A DNA stretch of 64,000 nt from assembly GCF_040054535.1 (NCBI RefSeq), contig NC_090779.1, positions 21,875,001-21,939,000 of the forward strand, given 5' to 3'. A program made the position numbers and the translations under genes. Numbering within the stretch: position 1 is the stretch's first letter; each line of letters opens with the position of its first letter. The notes beneath the pieces are model-generated. The model did no database searches, was not told the DNA's origin, and saw nothing but the letters and a program-made list of their open reading frames with translations. The stretch comes from Antennarius striatus (taxonomy: Eukaryota > Chordata > Actinopteri > Lophiiformes > Antennariidae). Of the stretch, positions 61,910 to 64,000 are shown one piece after another.

Positions 61910-62450
61910 TCAAGCCACCTCTTCTCCCCTGACCTGACTGCAGTATTGGTGCAGGGATGTGGACAGATGAAGCCAGCTTGTCTTATGTAACGCTTCACAG
62001 GAGGTGAAGGCCATAGAGTCTTGGAGATGGTGGAAGGTGAGGAGCACAATGTGAATCTGGGCTGTCCTGAACAGGGTGGCTCGTCCTTCAGGTTGCCTTC
62101 TCATTTTTGTCCCTCTCCGGACCTTTGACAGATCCTTTTTGCAGGAGGAGCGTCTTCATCTACGTCTTCATCTCCATGCTTCCTTTTACGTGGTGGCCTG
62201 ACTGCACTGGAGTTATTTGCTGGAAATGGATGAAGGAGATGAGGAAAATGCGAAAGGTGGAAAGGACTGCACCCTGTACTGATCCTCTTTGGAGTTGAGA
62301 AAGCGTCCAGTGTCCAACTCTTCAGTCTTGACATTAGGGTCCATCGCCAACTGGCCATCGCTGAGAAAGTTGTGTCTTCTCTTGTCCAAAACCAGAGTGA
62401 AAGTGAACAGAGTAGGTCCATGTCATTACATGAGGCCCTTATGATGTCAC
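61910..62450 (-). pseudogene. decayed coding remnant, family not recognised
   Basis: The minus strand shows coding-like text in more than one frame: MDPNVKTEELDTGRFLNSKE followed by DQYRVQSFPPFAF; then RKRKHGDEDVDEDAPPAKRI; and after a TGA in that same frame, LKDEPPCSGQPRF and VKRYIRQAGFICPHP. A frame change and at least one stop separate the pieces and no splice sites fit well, so a decayed retrocopy of a nuclear acidic/basic protein is likely. It could instead be poorly spliced exons of an unknown gene. Confidence 0.35.
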
Positions 62451-62648
62451 TGAGAATCAAAGGATCAAAGAACAATGAAATTCAATAACACTAACAGAGT
62501 AGGGAAGATGGAAGCTTGACAGATATGAATTCCAGACACTGCCCTTTTTACATATTATATAATTATATATGATATAATCTAAATCATTATCATGTAAGCG
62601 GTGAAATTACTCAATATTTAAAACAAATGCCGTCACTTGAAAATATAG

Positions 62649-62658
62649 AAAAAAAAAA
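62649..62658 (-). terminator. Pol III terminator of tRNA-iMet
   Basis: Ten A on the plus strand, hence T10 directly after the tRNA on its own strand. Confidence 0.85.
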
Positions 62659-62659
62659 C

Positions 62660-62731
62660 TAGCAGAGGATGGTTTCGATCCATCGACCTCTGGGTTATGG
62701 GCCCAGCACGCTTCCGCTGCGCCACTCTGCT
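62660..62731 (-). tRNA. initiator tRNA-Met (CAT)
   Basis: The minus strand reads AGCAGAGTGGCGCAGCGGAA, GCGTGCTGGGCCCATAACCC, then AGAGGTCGATGGATCGAAAC and CATCCTCTGCTA, identical as far as I recall to vertebrate initiator tRNA-Met. Diagnostic features are A1-U72, the GGG/CCC anticodon stem around CAT, and AUCGAAA in the T loop. A T10 terminator follows. Confidence 0.96.
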
Positions 62732-64000
62732 TTCCGGCCTTATGTACAATCTATCTGATATATAAAAATAACAAAACCGAAAAAGTGTGGGTGTCACTAT
62801 ATTTCAGTGAAGAACTTTATTTTTTTAATTGAATTTCTTATGTCCCAAGTGTAAATTTACATTTTATTTTAGTGTGAACAAAATATCCCTGTGTGTGGTT
62901 GCATTTAAAAATGCGGGTATTTAAAAATTACGTGTAGTTGTTTAAGATGTTTAAGATTTGTAAGTTTAAGATACGACAATTATAAGTTGAAAATAAGAGT
63001 GATAACACAATGTGATATACAGTAGGTTCTTCTGTTTTACAACAGTCTTTTAAAATCAATTCTATTAGTGATTTCTTGTGATCACTCCCGGAGCACTGGC
63101 ATTGCTCCTGGAGTGTCCCCTGCCTCACGCCCCTAGTCGGCTGGGAAACTCAGGTCTGACCTGAGACCTGAAGCGATGATGGGAGCCATCGTAAAAGTTC
63201 AGCTTTAGTCCACTTCAGACTTCAGGAGACGTGGACGTCATTCAGGAGACAGTCTGCGGGTCTGCGTTGTTGTGTGGACGACCTATCCGCGACTTTTTAA
63301 AAACGCTGACGTCTTGTCTGCGACGAAAACCGCTGTGACGTCATATTTATGGGCCCGTGTGTTGTGACAACAAAATGCGGAGGATTCCTATTGGATAAAA
63401 TTTGACTCAATACTGCCACCACATGGTTTGGCATGCTTATAGCCGTCTTCAAAAACGCACTGGTGCGTTTACGTGTGGACGGAGATTTTGTTAAAAACGC
63501 TGTCGTGTGGACGCGAATCGTTTTCGATGCGTTTTTTTAAAAAATCCGTCATCGTGTGGAGGGACGGGGAGTCAAACCAGCGCAGGAGAGAGTTGACACC
63601 TACTACTATTACTTAATTTATTCTTTGGTGGATGTTTAATGACAGAAGAGAAAGAAAGAAATTGATTGCACCAGAAATTTCACTAGAATATTTATTTAAT
63701 ATAAAAAAATAATACATCATAGGTGTTGTTATAATATGAAATAAAATGTTTAGATTGTAGCAGATTAATGAAGGATTATGTATTCCTGAAGAAATGAAAA
63801 TCTCATTCTGGATCACATCTACATTTGCTCTAACATCTCCTTTGCGATTATATTTGGTGGTATTATTAGTTGAGTTTAGAAGTTGATGTTAAAATACCAA
63901 CATAGATATATTTTTTGTCTCTCTTCTATTTACTTTTAAGTTGATAAAAAAGTATGAAATTAAATCTTAGCAAACAAAGTGAGGAAAAGTGTCCTTATTG
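62732..64000. other. right edge, no gene seen
   Basis: AT-rich sequence apart from the CGT-rich repeat at about 63090-63590. No supported exon. Confidence 0.4.
63090..63590. repeat. CGT-rich interspersed repeat candidate
   Basis: Stands out from its AT-rich flanks by many CG dinucleotides and repeated GTGTGGA(C) words (four copies), each near an AAACGC or CGTTTT word. Contains a short palindrome AAACGCACTGGTGCGTTT. It resembles a nonautonomous DNA transposon, but ends and target duplication were not resolved. Confidence 0.4.

Overview
The window looks like nuclear DNA of a teleost fish, probably a percomorph with a compact genome. It has small introns, GT-AG splicing, many CA/GT microsatellites, RTE and L2-type LINE fragments, tRNA-derived SINEs, and vertebrate single-copy genes in close array. 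No bacterial, plasmid or CRISPR content was seen. Gene models were built by eye from splice sites, reading-phase agreement and remembered family sequences. Exon ends are exact readings of the sequence, but no alignment was run.

Layout, left to right: rps17 (minus, partial) sits head to head with commd9 (plus). commd9 converges on the 23-exon fcsk gene (minus). Next are pclaf (minus), an RTE LINE fragment, and nedd1 (plus, 14 coding exons), which converges on an unnamed RING-H2 ubiquitin ligase gene (minus). A third RTE piece and a tRNA-Asp copy follow, then sycp3, actr6 and a FAM3-family gene, all minus. Two related Myb/SANT-like genes (minus) come next. The first encodes four tandem DNA-binding modules and the second encodes one. 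The right part holds a Kir6-type potassium channel gene (kcnj11-like, plus), an interspersed repeat with a cluster of perfect inverted repeats, a decayed coding remnant, an intact initiator tRNA-Met, and a CGT-rich repeat.

There is no operon-like system. Shared themes are chromosome and cell-cycle biology (PCLAF at PCNA, NEDD1 at the spindle, SYCP3 in meiosis, ACTR6 in SRCAP/H2A.Z exchange). The neighbourhood looks mostly like ordinary vertebrate synteny.

The most unusual element is the Myb/SANT-like locus at 47290-57203. A three-exon cassette (94 nt, 88 nt, linker) occurs four times inside one continuous reading frame and once more in the neighbouring paralog, always with the same exon lengths and intron phases. 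Other points of interest are the doubled FSPxRE site in nedd1, microsatellites abutting splice sites in four genes, a Kir6 tail without an RKR signal, and the palindrome cluster near 61.4 kb.
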